Below are positions 8,287 to 16,163 of a stretch of DNA of 64,000 nucleotides, piece after piece. Location: positions 141,211 to 205,210 of the forward strand of contig NZ_SNUG01000002.1 of NCBI RefSeq assembly GCF_012027325.1, in the 5' to 3' direction. Below the pieces are notes generated by a model. The model made no database searches. It was not told the origin of the DNA and saw only the letters and a list, made by a program, of their open reading frames with translations. Each line of letters begins with the position of its first letter. The first letter of the stretch is position 1. A program made the position numbers and the translations under genes. Origin of the DNA: Thermococcus sp. M39. Lineage in GTDB: Archaea > Methanobacteriota_B > Thermococci > Thermococcales > Thermococcaceae.

Positions 8287-9837
8287 ATGGAGGTTGGAAT
8301 AATTCCAATAATTCCTGCAGTCTTCGGATTTTTACTCCCAATAACTGCGATAATAACGAAAAAAAGAAAGATCATATATGCCTACACATTAATTGCAACC
8401 ACCTTAACTTTCTTGGCATCGCTGAAATTAGTGGAGCTAGCTTTTAACTCAGAAAAACCTTTGGTTTACGCTTTTGGTAACTGGATGGCGCCAATTGGAA
8501 TAGTTCTTGAAGTTGATAGAGTTAGTAGCCTGTTGGTCTTAACCACGGCCTCTCTTTTTTTATTGACAACAATTTACAGCATTAGATACTTGGAGCATGA
8601 CCATGGAATTGAATACTACTTCACGGCCTTTTTGGGATTGGAAGCTGGAGTTTTAGGGGCATTTATGACCGGAGATGCCTTTAACCTGTTTATCATGCTC
8701 GAAGTAATCGGAGCATCTTCCTACTCACTAGTGAGCTTTTATAGAAATAGAGGAGAGAGTATTGAGGCGACATTTAAATACGCCATAATCGGTGCCATTG
8801 GAACCTCAATGTATTTCCTAGCTTTAGGAATTGCATATTCGGCATTTGGAACTCTAAACATGGCTGACTTAAGTGCCAAATTACATGGAATAAACTTCCC
8901 AATAACAGATGGTTCAATAGGGGATGTAGCATCAGCCGCATCGATATTTCTAGCTTTGAGCTTGTTTGCATTTATGGTCAAAGCAGCAATATTTCCAACG
9001 CACTTCTGGCTTCCAGACGCTCATCCTGCAGCGCCTTCTCCAATTAGTGCTCTACTCAGCGGCGTGGTTGTTGCCGTTGGAGCCTATGCTACAGCAAGGT
9101 ACCTCTATACTATACTTTGGGATTTGCCTTTTGCTATCCTCTTCAAGGTTTCTACGGTGCTCTTAGTTTTGGGCACGATATCAGCTTTACTTGGTTCTTT
9201 CATGATGCTCATTCAGAGGGATTTGAAGCGCTTGATAGCATACTCAACAATAATGCACATGGGCTATCTTTTTATGGCAATTGGGGTACTGAACGAACTG
9301 GGCTTGATAGCAACAATCTACCACATCATCAACCATGCCATAGGAAAAACTCTCCTCTTCCTCTCCGCTGGTGCCTTCATGCACTATGCTCACTCAAGAG
9401 ATTTAGAGGATTTAGCAGGAATAGGAAAGAAGATGCCGATAGCTACTTTTGCCTTTGTGATTTCTACCCTGGCACTTGTTGGTGTCCCTCCACTAAACGT
9501 CTTTTTCAGTAAAATGCTCATCTATGATGCCTTAATCCAACGGTCATTCTTCTTAGGCTCTGTAATAATCTTCACGAGTGCTTTAGCAGCTTGGGCATAC
9601 ATTAAAGCTGTGGCAACCTTGTGGAGAGGAGAGCCAAAGAGAGAGATAGAAGCCGAGGATAATCCTGAGATGAGCATTGTTATGTTGACTCTTACTTTAG
9701 TGGTAGTTATAGTAGGCATTTTATCACCAATAATTTTGGACAAATACATAATCCCGTCAGCAGAGCAAGCAATGGATTACAAGCTTTATATAAACGCCGT
9801 GTTGGAGTATGCTAGAGCCTACTTCTCCACTTTTTAA
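8287..9837 (+). CDS. Antiporter subunit MrpD/MnhD-like (NuoN/M family)
   Basis: A 516-residue polytopic ion-translocating subunit. MVKAAIFPTHFWLPDAHPAAPSP at about 230-252 is the family signature with the conserved lysine and PDAHP. LKRLIAYSTIMHMGY near 311 is the second conserved segment containing lysine. It starts after GAGGTGAGACA and is the last gene of the operon. The next 200 bases hold no gene. It is well conserved compared with the NuoM-like gene at 3824, so it is probably the canonical antiporter module. Confidence 0.92.
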   Translation: MEVGIIPIIPAVFGFLLPITAIITKKRKIIYAYTLIATTLTFLASLKLVELAFNSEKPLVYAFGNWMAPIGIVLEVDRVSSLLVLTTASLFLLTTIYSIRYLEHDHGIEYYFTAFLGLEAGVLGAFMTGDAFNLFIMLEVIGASSYSLVSFYRNRGESIEATFKYAIIGAIGTSMYFLALGIAYSAFGTLNMADLSAKLHGINFPITDGSIGDVASAASIFLALSLFAFMVKAAIFPTHFWLPDAHPAAPSPISALLSGVVVAVGAYATARYLYTILWDLPFAILFKVSTVLLVLGTISALLGSFMMLIQRDLKRLIAYSTIMHMGYLFMAIGVLNELGLIATIYHIINHAIGKTLLFLSAGAFMHYAHSRDLEDLAGIGKKMPIATFAFVISTLALVGVPPLNVFFSKMLIYDALIQRSFFLGSVIIFTSALAAWAYIKAVATLWRGEPKREIEAEDNPEMSIVMLTLTLVVVIVGILSPIILDKYIIPSAEQAMDYKLYINAVLEYARAYFSTF

Positions 9838-10041
9838 TTATAGCCCATGCCATATTCTTTCTTTATTTCCAAACGGACTTTAAAACGCTGAACTAAAAGA
9901 ATAGCATAGTTATTATTTATCCAACAGATATTAAGAATGTTCCAAGACTTTGAAGTTATAACGCCGCCCATTTCCGATTTTTAAAGTAAGCTAAAAAATC
10001 TGAATTTAACTAGTCCATTGGCAGCTTTATCTTAACACTAT
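9838..10041. other. Intergenic stretch after the Mrp operon
   Basis: A+T-rich sequence between the MrpD stop and the conserved promoter block at 10042. I see no coding frame with a ribosome binding site, RNA-gene signature or repeat in it. Confidence 0.5.
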
Positions 10042-10068
10042 ACAAAATTGTCCAGAAATGTTTAAAAA
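10042..10068 (+). promoter_or_regulatory. Second copy of the shared promoter block
   Basis: Identical over 27 bases to 1246-1272, including ATTGTCCAGAAATGTTT and the TATA-like TTTAAAAA. It lies about 70 bases before the start of the ferredoxin gene at 10138, a spacing similar to the copy before the cysteine synthase. Such length of identity between two otherwise unrelated promoters suggests a common regulator. Confidence 0.65.
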
Positions 10069-10137
10069 ACCAAGTTATTAAATTTGATTACTGAAGAATA
10101 ATTCATGCGAAATAATTTCAAATTTGGGGTGAAAAAC

Positions 10138-10395
10138 ATGGCAGTGCCAGAGTTAAACGTTGCCATATTCAAACCAGGAGCAGAGATTTACATAGATGAG
10201 GATAAATGTGTGGGTTGTGGAAGATGCGTTGAAGTTTGTCCAGAGGACGTATATACTCTCGAGAAACGCCCTGAAGAAAAAGATCCCGATAAAGAGTACA
10301 AATCTGTCGCAATACACCCAGAAAGATGCATATTATGCTTGTCTTGCCTAGAGATCTGTGGTAAAAATGCAATTTACATATATGGCCAACAGTGA
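10138..10395 (+). CDS. Ferredoxin with two [4Fe-4S] motifs
   Basis: An 85-residue ferredoxin-like electron carrier. CVGCGRCVEVCP and CILCLSCLEICG each supply the four cysteines of a [4Fe-4S] cluster. The start chosen is ATG 10138 behind GGGGTGAAAAAC; an upstream in-frame ATG at 10105 lies within the conserved leader and lacks a site. It is followed 11 bases later by the DUF169 gene and is probably its partner protein, delivering electrons to it. Confidence 0.88.
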   Translation: MAVPELNVAIFKPGAEIYIDEDKCVGCGRCVEVCPEDVYTLEKRPEEKDPDKEYKSVAIHPERCILCLSCLEICGKNAIYIYGQQ

Positions 10396-10406
10396 GGTGA
10401 TAAGAA

Positions 10407-11222
10407 ATGGCCGGCCCTCTTCTTAAGGAGCAGCTTGTTAAGCCTAGATATAACTGGAAAGAACTCACAGAAAAGCTAGTCAAAGAATTAAACTTAACTT
10501 ACGAACCAGTGGGAGTTTATTTAATTCCCTCAGTACATGCGGAGCGCTATGAACAGTTTTTTAGAGATATTCCACGTCCAAAAAGAAAACTTACCTACTG
10601 CCAAGCAATTTACACCGTTAGAGGTCCTGGCAACTATTCTGGTCTTCCAGAAAGGCCAGATATTCTCCTTATGAAAGCAGAAGACTTCTTATGTTCTGCG
10701 GGAGCTGCTAACTTAGGATTCTATGATTTGCCAGAAGCAATAAAGAATGGTGAACGAGACTTCCTCCTGAGGAGATTTTATTCACTAGAGAGCTCTAAGA
10801 TAACGCGTGACATGATTCCACGCCTTGAACCGGGTTCCACTTCCGCCATAGTCGTATTCAAACTTTCAAAAGCACCAGTGGATCCCCACGTAGTACTTGT
10901 ATTCGGTACACCCGCTCAGATCATGGCTTTAGAAGGACCGTATGTGATGAAGGAAGGAGGGCGTATAATAGCAGATCTTCTTGGAACCTGCGGAGTTTGT
11001 GCAGAAATGACAGTTTCCCCGATAATAAACAGAAAAATGAACATAAGCTTACTGTGTGGGGGAGCTAGACATCATGCATTTAAAGATCCCACAGAAATGG
11101 GAGCAGGAATTCCAGGATACAAGTTCCCAGAACTTGTTCAGAATCTACTTGTAAGGCAAAAAATACCTAGAAGGCAAGACCTTCCAAGAGAGGAATGGGA
11201 CAAGTTCATATTGAAAGAATAA
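10407..11222 (+). CDS. DUF169 family protein
   Basis: A 271-residue cytoplasmic protein of the DUF169 (COG2043) family, whose function is not established. Recognisable features are the N-terminal YEPVGVYLIP segment, several cysteines (YCQAIYTV at about 65, FLCSAGAANLG near 95) and GTCGVCAEMTVSPI at about 194-207, the best conserved region. Clustered cysteines and the preceding ferredoxin suggest a redox or metal-cofactor role, which is inference only. It lies in an operon with the ferredoxin and, 124 bases downstream, a TauE/SafE transporter. Confidence 0.85.
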   Translation: MAGPLLKEQLVKPRYNWKELTEKLVKELNLTYEPVGVYLIPSVHAERYEQFFRDIPRPKRKLTYCQAIYTVRGPGNYSGLPERPDILLMKAEDFLCSAGAANLGFYDLPEAIKNGERDFLLRRFYSLESSKITRDMIPRLEPGSTSAIVVFKLSKAPVDPHVVLVFGTPAQIMALEGPYVMKEGGRIIADLLGTCGVCAEMTVSPIINRKMNISLLCGGARHHAFKDPTEMGAGIPGYKFPELVQNLLVRQKIPRRQDLPREEWDKFILKE

Positions 11223-11346
11223 TGTCGAATTTAGCATTGTCTTGTTTTATTTTTATTTAATTTGTTTCAGTTTGGAGAGAGCTCAATGTATTTTGAGAGC
11301 TGTTCAAGTAAGGCTCCTAAGCTCCTAATGTTGGAGGTGATCTGAA

Positions 11347-12129
11347 ATGGTCAATATAATTGCTGCAATCATTTCGGGATTTTTATCAGGACTGGCATTA
11401 GGTCTAACAGGAGGGGGAGGTTCTATCTTGGCAGTTCCTCTGCTGGTATATATTGTTGGTTTAGAACCCCATCTTGCAATTGGGACTTCTTTAGTAGCTG
11501 TTGGAATAACTGCTTTTGTAAGTTCTGTTCAACACATGCGACGAGGAAATGTGCTGTTTAAAATAGGTCTATTAATGGGTAGCACGAGTATTGTTGGAGT
11601 TTACATTGGAAGCTACTTGAATAAGGCTGTAGAAGGACCAGTCCTTCTAATACTTTTTGCTTTATTAATGATATTCATTGGAGTTAAGATGATCAGAAAA
11701 AAAGAAGATCAGAAAAAAGAATATGTGCCTGCTTTAAAGACGCAAAATATTGACTATCCAAGGATTTTAGGGCTTGGTCTAATTACCGGACTTGTGTCTG
11801 GATTCATTGGGATTGGAGGGGGATTCTTGATAGTTCCTGCACTCCTCTGGGGAGCAGGACTTGAGATGCATGAAGCAGTGGGGACATCACTGTTCATAAT
11901 CTTCCTCAAGGGGATTGCTGGATTGGTAAGCTACGAGCTTCAAGGAAGGCCAATAGATTTCTCCATAACTGCAATTTTCGTCTTGGGGGGATTCATTGGA
12001 GGAAGCCTAGGGGCTCGTATAGGTACAGCAGTCTCGGGCAAAACCTTAAGATACGCCTTTGCAACCTTGGTGTTTATAATAGCAGCATACATATTAGTTT
12101 CGAATATTCCAGCCCTAAATATTCTGTAG
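11347..12129 (+). CDS. TauE/SafE (TSUP) family membrane transporter
   Basis: A 260-residue protein with about eight hydrophobic helices in two homologous halves. Each half begins with a glycine-rich motif: GLALGLTGGGGSILAVPLL near residue 16 and GFIGIGGGFLIVPAL near 155, the hallmark of the family that exports or imports sulfite, sulfonates or related sulfur anions. It starts after GGAGGTGATCTGAA. Its place behind the ferredoxin and DUF169 genes, with a promoter shared with cysteine synthase, supports a sulfur-compound substrate, though the exact substrate is unknown. Confidence 0.88.
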   Translation: MVNIIAAIISGFLSGLALGLTGGGGSILAVPLLVYIVGLEPHLAIGTSLVAVGITAFVSSVQHMRRGNVLFKIGLLMGSTSIVGVYIGSYLNKAVEGPVLLILFALLMIFIGVKMIRKKEDQKKEYVPALKTQNIDYPRILGLGLITGLVSGFIGIGGGFLIVPALLWGAGLEMHEAVGTSLFIIFLKGIAGLVSYELQGRPIDFSITAIFVLGGFIGGSLGARIGTAVSGKTLRYAFATLVFIIAAYILVSNIPALNIL

Positions 12130-12142
12130 TTCTCGAACTCAG

Positions 12143-12160
12143 CTTTATTTTTATTTTATC
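12143..12160 (+). terminator. Poly-T termination region after the TSUP gene
   Basis: CTTTATTTTTATTTTAT follows the TSUP stop codon. Oligo-T runs are the usual intrinsic termination signal in Thermococcales. Confidence 0.45.
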
Positions 12161-12251
12161 TTAAACCTAACCAACGATTATACATCAAAAAAGGGCATCC
12201 ATACATTGTTTAATACCCGCGGGTTTTCAGGCTGTACACTAAAAATAAAAG

Positions 12252-12746
12252 TCAAAGGATGAGTGCATCTTGATGAAGTTCTCTAGTCTTAGCATTTTTG
12301 AGTTCTGCAACTATCTTTCCTTCTCTTGCCCAGAGGATGTCATTTATGTCGCCGTACTTAAGAGCCTCAGTTGGGCACGCTGAGACACACGCTGGAAGCT
12401 TTCCCTCAGCCCTTCTCCCAGCACAGAGCGCACACTTGTCCATAATCTTGTTATTCTCGTCTAGCTTTGGAATGCCGAATGGGCATGCCAGTGTACACAT
12501 TAGACAGCCAATGCACTTGAGGGGATCGAGGAGAACAGCTCCATCGGAATCTCTGTAGAGTGCCTTGGTTAGGCATACATCCATACAGGGAGCTTTTTCA
12601 CAGTGACGGCAGTTAAATGCAATACTGGTCAAGTCAGGGAACTCAAAAACCCTAATTTTTGCTTCGCCATTGATTACTTCACATGCTACTTCACAAGCCT
12701 TACAGGCGATGCAGCGCTTAAAATCGATAAATATCTTCTTGCTCAT
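12252..12746 (-). CDS. Polyferredoxin electron-transfer subunit (HycB/FdhB-like)
   Basis: A 164-residue iron-sulfur protein with four cysteine groups: CIACKACEVAC, CRHCEKAPCMDVC, CIGCLMCTLACP and CALCAGRRAEGKLPACVSACP. This is the arrangement of HycB/FdhB-type subunits with four [4Fe-4S] clusters that pass electrons from a molybdopterin catalytic subunit. It starts five bases after the stop of the catalytic subunit gene at 12752 and is almost certainly its partner. No membrane anchor or hydrogenase subunit follows, so the pair may be a soluble ferredoxin-linked enzyme. Confidence 0.88.
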   Translation of the reverse strand: MSKKIFIDFKRCIACKACEVACEVINGEAKIRVFEFPDLTSIAFNCRHCEKAPCMDVCLTKALYRDSDGAVLLDPLKCIGCLMCTLACPFGIPKLDENNKIMDKCALCAGRRAEGKLPACVSACPTEALKYGDINDILWAREGKIVAELKNAKTRELHQDALIL

Positions 12747-12751
12747 TTAAA

Positions 12752-14815
12752 TCACCCCTTAACCTTGGAGATCCTACATGCGGCCGTCTTCAGCTCGGGC
12801 ATCTCAACGTACTTATCAAGCACATCTGTAGTCAAGTAGTTAAAGTCCCAATGCCAGGGCATTGCTATTACCCCCTCCCTGATATTTGGAGTAACTTCTG
12901 CTCTGGCAGTTAGTGAGCCCCTCCTTGTCTCCACCTTTACTAAATCCCCTGTTTTGATGCCCAACTTCGCCGCATCACTCACATTTATCATAACGAAAGG
13001 CTCCGGCCACCTCTTTTCGAGGCTCCTACTCCTGAAACTCCTGACTCCAGTACGGAACTGCCCAACCAACGTGAAGTTAGTAAGCCAGAATGGATACTCC
13101 TCGTCAGGCACTTCTCCAGGAGGTTCATAATCCACTGGAATTAAATGAGCTTTCCCATCTGGAGTCATGAACCCATCAAGGAACAGCCTCGGAGTTTCTG
13201 TTTTTTCATCGGGGCATGGGAAGATGCAGCCTTCAATATTCTCTTTAAGCCTCTCTGGAGTAGCTCCTGCGAGTATGGGAACCGCCCGATTTATTTCCCG
13301 CAGTATATCATCCACACTCGAATAGTTAAAGTACTCTCCAAGCCCTAATGCTCTGGCAACTTCAACTATTATCTGCCAATCTGGCTTGGCGTCTCCAGGA
13401 GGGTCTGCAGCTTTAAAACTTCTCTGGACTCTTCTTTCAAAACTCATTATCGTGCCTTCTTGCTCATACCATGCTGCAGCGGGGAGAACAATGTCCGCAT
13501 ACTGAGCAGTCTCGTTTGGGAAAACATCCTGAACCACAATAAACTCCGCTTTTTTCAGAGCTTCCCTGACAAATGCCGAGTTTGGAGCACCTTTTGCAGG
13601 GTTAACCCCCACTATGTATAACGCCTTAACCTTTCCTTCGTTGATTGCCTCTATTATCCTGAAGTATGTGAGCCCCGGTTTTCTCGGTATTTTGAAGCCC
13701 CAGATTTCTTCGATCCTCTTTACTTCTTCTTCATCTTCCACTGAGACTCTTCCTGGCAGCATATCACAATCAACGCCCATTATTGAGACTCCCATAGCGT
13801 TGTATGCACCGGGTATTGCCCCAGACATTACTCCCTCCTTTCCAACGTACCCGCAGATAACAATGAGGGCTGCCAGTGCCATGTGCAGTAAAGTACCATT
13901 AGCATGCTGGGTTGACCCCATCTGCTGCAATAATGCTCCCTTTCCTGCAGTTGCGAATGTTATTGCAGCTTTTTCAATTAATTCTGCCGGAACACCGCTG
14001 ATCTTTTCTGCCCACCGTGGGGTGTACTGCTCAACTTTCTTTGCCAGCTCCTCAAAACCCTCAACTCTCTCAGCGATAAAGTCCTTGTCGTACAGTTCAT
14101 TCTTTATTATCACATTGAGCATTGCCAAAGCGACTGCCAAATCAGTTCCGGGATATGGCTGAATGTGAATGTCAGCGAACTTAGCAGTTTCGGTCTTCCT
14201 TGGGTCAACAACAATTAACTTGGCTCCATTGTCTAGAATGGCCTTTTCAACATACTGTCCAAAGAACACTGGACTTGTTGCTGCGGGGTTATAACCCCAA
14301 ATCAAGATTGCTTTTGTTTTTGTTATGTCCTCGAACGGGTTTGTCAGAAATGGATTTCCGAGTATCTTCTGCTTGGCAAAGAACACTGTAGACTGACAGA
14401 ATCTTCCGGGATGCTCCACATTATTCGTCCCCAGTGCTCTGGCCAGCTTTTGCAGAACATAATTTGCTTCTACTGATATTCTTTCAGTTCCCAAGAAGGC
14501 TAGTGCATCTGGACCGTATTTTTCTTTTATTTCTTTTAGTTTTTGAGCAATTTCTTTAATCGCTTCTTCCCAGCTAATTTCAACAAACTTTCCCTCTCCC
14601 CTTTCGCCAACCCTCTTAAGAGGTTTCTTGAGTCTGTCCGGATGTCTAAGATACTGGAATGAAGCAACACCCTTCGGGCAGAGCTTTCCATTATTTACTG
14701 TATAATGGTCATAATCAAACTCAATCCTCTTGGGATACCCACTGTCATTTACTATGTACAACCTGCATCCGACAGAACACCAAGCACAAACTACAGGAAC
14801 CAATTTTTCTGCCAT
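12752..14815 (-). CDS. Molybdopterin oxidoreductase, formate dehydrogenase alpha-like
   Basis: Catalytic subunit (687 residues) binding a tungsto- or molybdopterin. The N-terminal [4Fe-4S] ligands are C10, C13, C17 and C45 (CAWCSVGC...KLCPKG). The expected metal ligand is C140 in HPGRFCQSTV, a cysteine rather than selenocysteine. Formate dehydrogenases normally have His immediately after this residue; here it is Gln, so formate as substrate is not assured. C-terminal dinucleotide-binding features (MPWHWDFN) are present. ATG 14815 is preferred because AGGAG lies ten bases before it; the GTG at 14824 is too close. Its promoter carries a repeated GTTGTT operator. It could be a formate dehydrogenase variant or act on another small oxidised substrate. 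Confidence 0.82.
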   Translation of the reverse strand: MAEKLVPVVCAWCSVGCRLYIVNDSGYPKRIEFDYDHYTVNNGKLCPKGVASFQYLRHPDRLKKPLKRVGERGEGKFVEISWEEAIKEIAQKLKEIKEKYGPDALAFLGTERISVEANYVLQKLARALGTNNVEHPGRFCQSTVFFAKQKILGNPFLTNPFEDITKTKAILIWGYNPAATSPVFFGQYVEKAILDNGAKLIVVDPRKTETAKFADIHIQPYPGTDLAVALAMLNVIIKNELYDKDFIAERVEGFEELAKKVEQYTPRWAEKISGVPAELIEKAAITFATAGKGALLQQMGSTQHANGTLLHMALAALIVICGYVGKEGVMSGAIPGAYNAMGVSIMGVDCDMLPGRVSVEDEEEVKRIEEIWGFKIPRKPGLTYFRIIEAINEGKVKALYIVGVNPAKGAPNSAFVREALKKAEFIVVQDVFPNETAQYADIVLPAAAWYEQEGTIMSFERRVQRSFKAADPPGDAKPDWQIIVEVARALGLGEYFNYSSVDDILREINRAVPILAGATPERLKENIEGCIFPCPDEKTETPRLFLDGFMTPDGKAHLIPVDYEPPGEVPDEEYPFWLTNFTLVGQFRTGVRSFRSRSLEKRWPEPFVMINVSDAAKLGIKTGDLVKVETRRGSLTARAEVTPNIREGVIAMPWHWDFNYLTTDVLDKYVEMPELKTAACRISKVKG

Positions 14816-14832
14816 AATTTTCACGCTCCTAA

Positions 14833-14876
14833 AACAACTTTGGTTGTTGTAAGGTCAACAACAAACTATTTAAAGT
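14833..14876 (-). promoter_or_regulatory. Promoter and repeated GTTGTT/AACAAC operator of the oxidoreductase operon
   Basis: On the minus strand a TATA-like CTTTAAATAG (14867-14876) is followed by overlapping inverted repeats. On the plus strand these read AACAAC (14833-14838), TTTG, GTTGTTG (14843-14849), TAAGGT, CAACAAC (14856-14862). The elements fall around the expected transcription start, a repressor-like position. Confidence 0.55.
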
Positions 14877-14959
14877 ATCCCCTAACTTTCGATTTAAACT
14901 TTGGTCAAATGTTTAAATATCTACGCGTTTAAGTAATTAAAAGTAGATTAAACATTACA

Positions 14960-15343
14960 ATGAAAGATGACAAACTGAAGGTGGTTTTCCATTTATGCCT
15001 TGACGATACACCAACACTAATGCTGACGTTGACATTCATCAATAACCTCCGCAGGGACATAGGGCAAGAAAAATGCCAAAATCGCTATTCTTGCTAATGC
15101 ACTTTGCTGTAAAGCTCTTTATCAAAGATTCTAATATAAAGTTCAGAGAGCAGCTTGAAGATTTGCATAATCGAGGGAGTTAAATTTTTATATCTGCAAC
15201 AATGCATTAAACATACACCACATTGACAAAGCCAACATATTTGAATTTTGCGAAATAGTACCAGCAGGAATAACAAAACATATAGAACTTCAAAAAGAAA
15301 GCTATGTCTATGTCAAGATGCAATGCTATGTTTTGTTGTTAAT
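14960..15343 (+). pseudogene. Frameshifted DsrE-family sulfur-relay protein remnant
   Basis: No single frame is open, but successive frames spell a DsrE/DsrF-like protein. From ATG 14960: MKDDKLKVVFHLCLDD, then NNLRRDIG. After a shift near 15068 comes NAKIAILANAL, after a further shift AVKLFIKDSNIKFREQL, and after another near 15175 NFYICNNALNIHHIDK and IVPAGITKHIELQKESY. The CNNALN and VPAG..K..ELQ segments are typical of small DsrE-like proteins of about 110-120 residues. At least three indels are needed, so it should be inactive. The exact 3' end is uncertain. It is divergent from the oxidoreductase operon and converges on the broken DUF257 gene. Confidence 0.7.
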
Positions 15344-15344
15344 T

Positions 15345-15998
15345 TTAAATTTTTATCTCTATTTTATCAAGTTCGTTGTTTACAGACTTCAGCACTGAGA
15401 AATGAAAGCTTTTCCTCTGTTTGTTTATCCGGATTATAGTACTTGCGAGCTCTTCAAAGAGATATAAAACTCCCTGGCCGATGCACCTTAGTATATCCAC
15501 ATTGACAAAGTAGTATGCAATCCTCTTTGTATCCCCTACATAGGAAACAAATAGATTCATGTTTTCCAGGATTTCCCTTTTAGAACCTGTAGCTAGCATG
15601 AGGAGTTTTTCCATACCTAGAACGGGATTAATTATTGTCTTTTCGTTTTCATCAAAAATAGGTTTTGCAATTCTTTCATACTCCCGTCTTTGAATTTCTG
15701 CTTCTTTTATGCCAATATGTCCCACTATTTTTCCGACTTTTAATCTTCCTCCTTCCTTTATTACCCTGACATCGCTCAGAATACTTGTGTCCAATCCAGC
15801 CAGCTACATATGGGCAAAATACAAAGGATATGTATCAAGTATATCATCGACCACCACAGGATAACCATTCTCTCTGGCCCATGTAACGAGGAGGGATAAA
15901 GCCAAATAAGGTGCTGTGTTTGAAGTATGTTCGATTAATACAGTCTCGCCGGGCTTTATTGAGTTTAAAATCCCCGCAAATGTAATTACGTTTTCCAT
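15345..15998 (-). pseudogene. DUF257-like gene interrupted by an in-frame TAG
   Basis: The frame from ATG 15998 (after GGTGACAAGAAC) gives 64 residues including KPGETVLIEHTSN and PVVVDDILDTYPLYFAHM. It then meets TAG at 15804-15806 and continues in the same frame as LAGLDTSILSDVRVIKEGG to the stop at 15345. The joined product of about 216 residues resembles DUF257, a Thermococcales family of unknown function related to RecA-like folds. AAG to TAG would restore a lysine. A nonsense mutation is the simplest reading, since pyrrolysine is not known in Thermococcales. Re-initiation downstream at TTG codons is possible but unlikely to give a whole protein. Confidence 0.72.
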
Positions 15999-16012
15999 GT
16001 TCTTGTCACCAT

Positions 16013-16026
16013 TGACATATATGTCA
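16013..16026 (-). promoter_or_regulatory. Perfect palindrome between TATA box and start of the DUF257 gene
   Basis: TGACATATATGTCA is a 14-base perfect palindrome. On the minus strand it follows a TATA-like TTTATATA (around 16030-16037) and precedes the DUF257 ribosome binding site, the place for an operator. Confidence 0.45.
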
Positions 16027-16163
16027 TAGACAATATATAAAACTTTTTATTTGTCATAATTTTTATTCATTAAAGTCAATTTTAATTTTGATTTTTGTAT
16101 ATCAAAAAGATTTCTTGTTAAGTTTAAGTTAATGTGATTGGAAAGGAGAATAAATGAGAAACA

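Noticed and set aside
15094-15276. 60-residue frame on the minus strand
   Set aside because: It lies antisense to the DsrE-like remnant, has no ribosome binding site and an unlikely Cys-rich composition.
15804-15806. TAG read as pyrrolysine
   Set aside because: No pyrrolysine genes in the window and none known in Thermococcales; a nonsense change is simpler.
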